28,588 nt of DNA from GWA1-40-21 sp038078215 (GTDB taxonomy: Bacteria; Patescibacteriota; Minisyncoccia; Phycocordibacterales; GWA1-40-21), in contig JBBUED010000008.1 in the NCBI GenBank assembly GCA_038078215.1, positions 1 through 28,588 on the forward strand, written 5' to 3'. The position numbers were made by a program, and so were the translations under genes. The notes beneath the pieces were generated by a model that did no database searches, was not told the origin of the DNA, and saw only the letters and a program-made list of their open reading frames with translations. Shown one piece after another: positions 27,548 through 28,588 of this stretch; the stretch's first letter is position 1, and each line of letters begins with the position of its first letter.

Positions 27548-27587
27548 CGCCCTGACATTTAAGCGCCGTGTCTTAAACTATACCGCC

Positions 27588-28565
27588 TTACATCTTCGGA
27601 TTTTTCAAAATCGGATACAAATCTTTATCAATTTTTCGGTCAAAGCATTGCTTGCCGGAGCCGTGCCGCCAGTTTTCGTTGACAGCATTATCCCCATAAA
27701 ATACCGGCATTGGTCTTGACATTCCTTTTGAATCCATCAAAGCGTCGCTCTCCAAGCTGAAATTGGCGCAAAGTTTAAAGCTTAGATTAGAAACTTTTAT
27801 ATAGTCGTAGATCGGCGGTTTATAGCCCGCAAAAGGGGCTGGGTCAAAAGGAACACTGAAACCGGAAATCGGGTCTTCCAACTCTGCCAGTTCATTTGGC
27901 AATTCCCCTTTTCTCTGATAAAAATCTACTATCTGATATTGAATGTTTTGCAAATCGCTCACTCGTCTTTCGTCAAATCTTTTCATTCGCAAAGTGAAAG
28001 GCGAACCCATTATGAAAAACCCCCCGATAATTGATGCCAAGACGCCGAAAGATACCGCCCAAACGAGCAGTTTTATTTTTTTTGATTTTTGTCCGATGTC
28101 CCTTCTTAGGTCGTAAAGGTAGTAAGTGAAAGCCGCTCCGGCGACAACAAGCACGGCCAGAACTTTAAAGGCGAAACGCGCCGTTATTTCTCCGCCAAGA
28201 AAAGTGTTTATCAAAATTATCAAATCGGTGATGATGGTTACTCCAGCGACAAAAAGCGTCAGATAAGTCAGCCATTTTCTTATGCCTAAATTTTTCTTCT
28301 GCGGATTGCCAACCAAATCTTTGTTTATAAACCGCGAAAGAAAAAGATACAAAGGAAAAACTATGATAAGCGAAGCGATTGACCAGCGCATTCCCGACGA
28401 GAAATTGTCGTAACTGAAATGAAGCGCGTCCGGAAAAGAAGCGTTGATAATCTCAAACAACAAATTCAACAAGCTCACGGCGCTAGCGTAAAGCGCGACC
28501 ATCGCTCCGATAAAGACAAAAAAGTCTTTCGGCGCCGTTTTAATTTTTATTTCAATGTTTTCCAT
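27588..28565 (-). CDS. DUF5671 membrane protein with a pseudopilin-like tail
   Basis: 325 aa. The N-terminal half is the DUF5671 domain (APKDFFVFIGAMVALYASAV, FEIINASFPDALH, MRWSIASLIIVFPLYLFLSR) with about five transmembrane helices to residue 195. The C-terminal part is soluble: DERRVSDLQNIQYQIVDFYQ followed by RKGELPNELAELE, a helix and loop similar to the segment following the transmembrane helix of type II secretion/type IV pseudopilins, where ..I...I..YY...G.YP..L is found. The two cysteines (KLCANFS, KQCFDRK) could form a disulfide. The family is common in Parcubacteria with unknown role. The start codon is 23 bp from the window edge. Confidence 0.8.
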   Translation of the reverse strand: MENIEIKIKTAPKDFFVFIGAMVALYASAVSLLNLLFEIINASFPDALHFSYDNFSSGMRWSIASLIIVFPLYLFLSRFINKDLVGNPQKKNLGIRKWLTYLTLFVAGVTIITDLIILINTFLGGEITARFAFKVLAVLVVAGAAFTYYLYDLRRDIGQKSKKIKLLVWAVSFGVLASIIGGFFIMGSPFTLRMKRFDERRVSDLQNIQYQIVDFYQRKGELPNELAELEDPISGFSVPFDPAPFAGYKPPIYDYIKVSNLSFKLCANFSLESDALMDSKGMSRPMPVFYGDNAVNENWRHGSGKQCFDRKIDKDLYPILKNPKM

Positions 28566-28588
28566 AAAATATTTTAAAAAATAACCAA

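Noticed and set aside
1..28588. Alternative genetic code with UGA as glycine
   Set aside because: TGA ends infB, the methyltransferase, HNH and receiver genes at the expected C-termini.

Overview
The window looks like a piece of a Patescibacteria (Candidate Phyla Radiation) chromosome, probably from the Parcubacteria side. The reasons are its very compact housekeeping proteins (a 504-residue IF-2 with almost no N-terminal region, a 107-residue RbfA), a PriA-like protein that has lost its ATPase motifs, a MurA-type enzyme fused to a DNA-binding HTH, DUF5671 and DUF4446 proteins, and many genes with a promoter but no leader. TGA is an ordinary stop at several genes, so the UGA recoding known from Gracilibacteria and Absconditabacteria does not apply. 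No phage, transposase, integrase or CRISPR array is visible.

Layout. 1-4866 (mostly minus): start of aspS, a degenerate receiver gene with an overlapping tiny membrane-protein gene, a plus-strand methyltransferase, a small anchored protein, mreB and a multi-pass membrane protein. 5036-9394: HTH-MurA fusion, a phosphoribosyltransferase gene split by an in-frame TAA, and a degenerate priA. 9443-12598: tRNA-Leu(CAA), miaA, a coiled-coil/hydrolase gene pair, tRNA-Trp, rpmG, a candidate non-coding RNA and tRNA-Tyr. 12654-18485: clpB, a pseudo-HtrA protein, a cysteine desulfurase and, divergently, DUF4446. 18692-21728: infB-rbfA, tRNA-Cys, an HNH endonuclease, tRNA-Leu(TAA) and a stand-alone receiver. 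21872-28565: an unknown protein, tRNA-Lys(CTT) with a repeat array, a HAD-like/S41 protease pair, corA-cysS, and a DUF5671 membrane protein.

Genes working together: aspS, cysS, infB, rbfA, rpmG, miaA and six tRNAs serve translation. Five of the six tRNAs carry A36-A37-A38 and are therefore expected MiaA substrates. mreB and the MurA-type protein serve the cell wall, and clpB, the S41 protease and the pseudo-HtrA serve protein quality control.

The most unusual feature is a family of structured repeat units directly downstream of three tRNA genes (Leu-CAA, Tyr, Lys). Each unit ends in a direct copy of the 3' end (T-arm plus acceptor strand) of its own tRNA and also carries an inverted copy of that T-arm, so the interior folds between them. 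The cores are modular: the Tyr and Lys units share a core that matches at 62 of 64 positions, while the Leu and Lys units share another hairpin. tRNA-Lys is followed by three copies that decay with distance. A second theme is a set of dispersed intergenic repeats, including a period-7 TAGGNNN/CCTANNN family that has also entered the cysteine desulfurase reading frame. A third is a promoter-to-terminator transcription unit without an ORF (12155-12333), which I read as an uncharacterised structured RNA.
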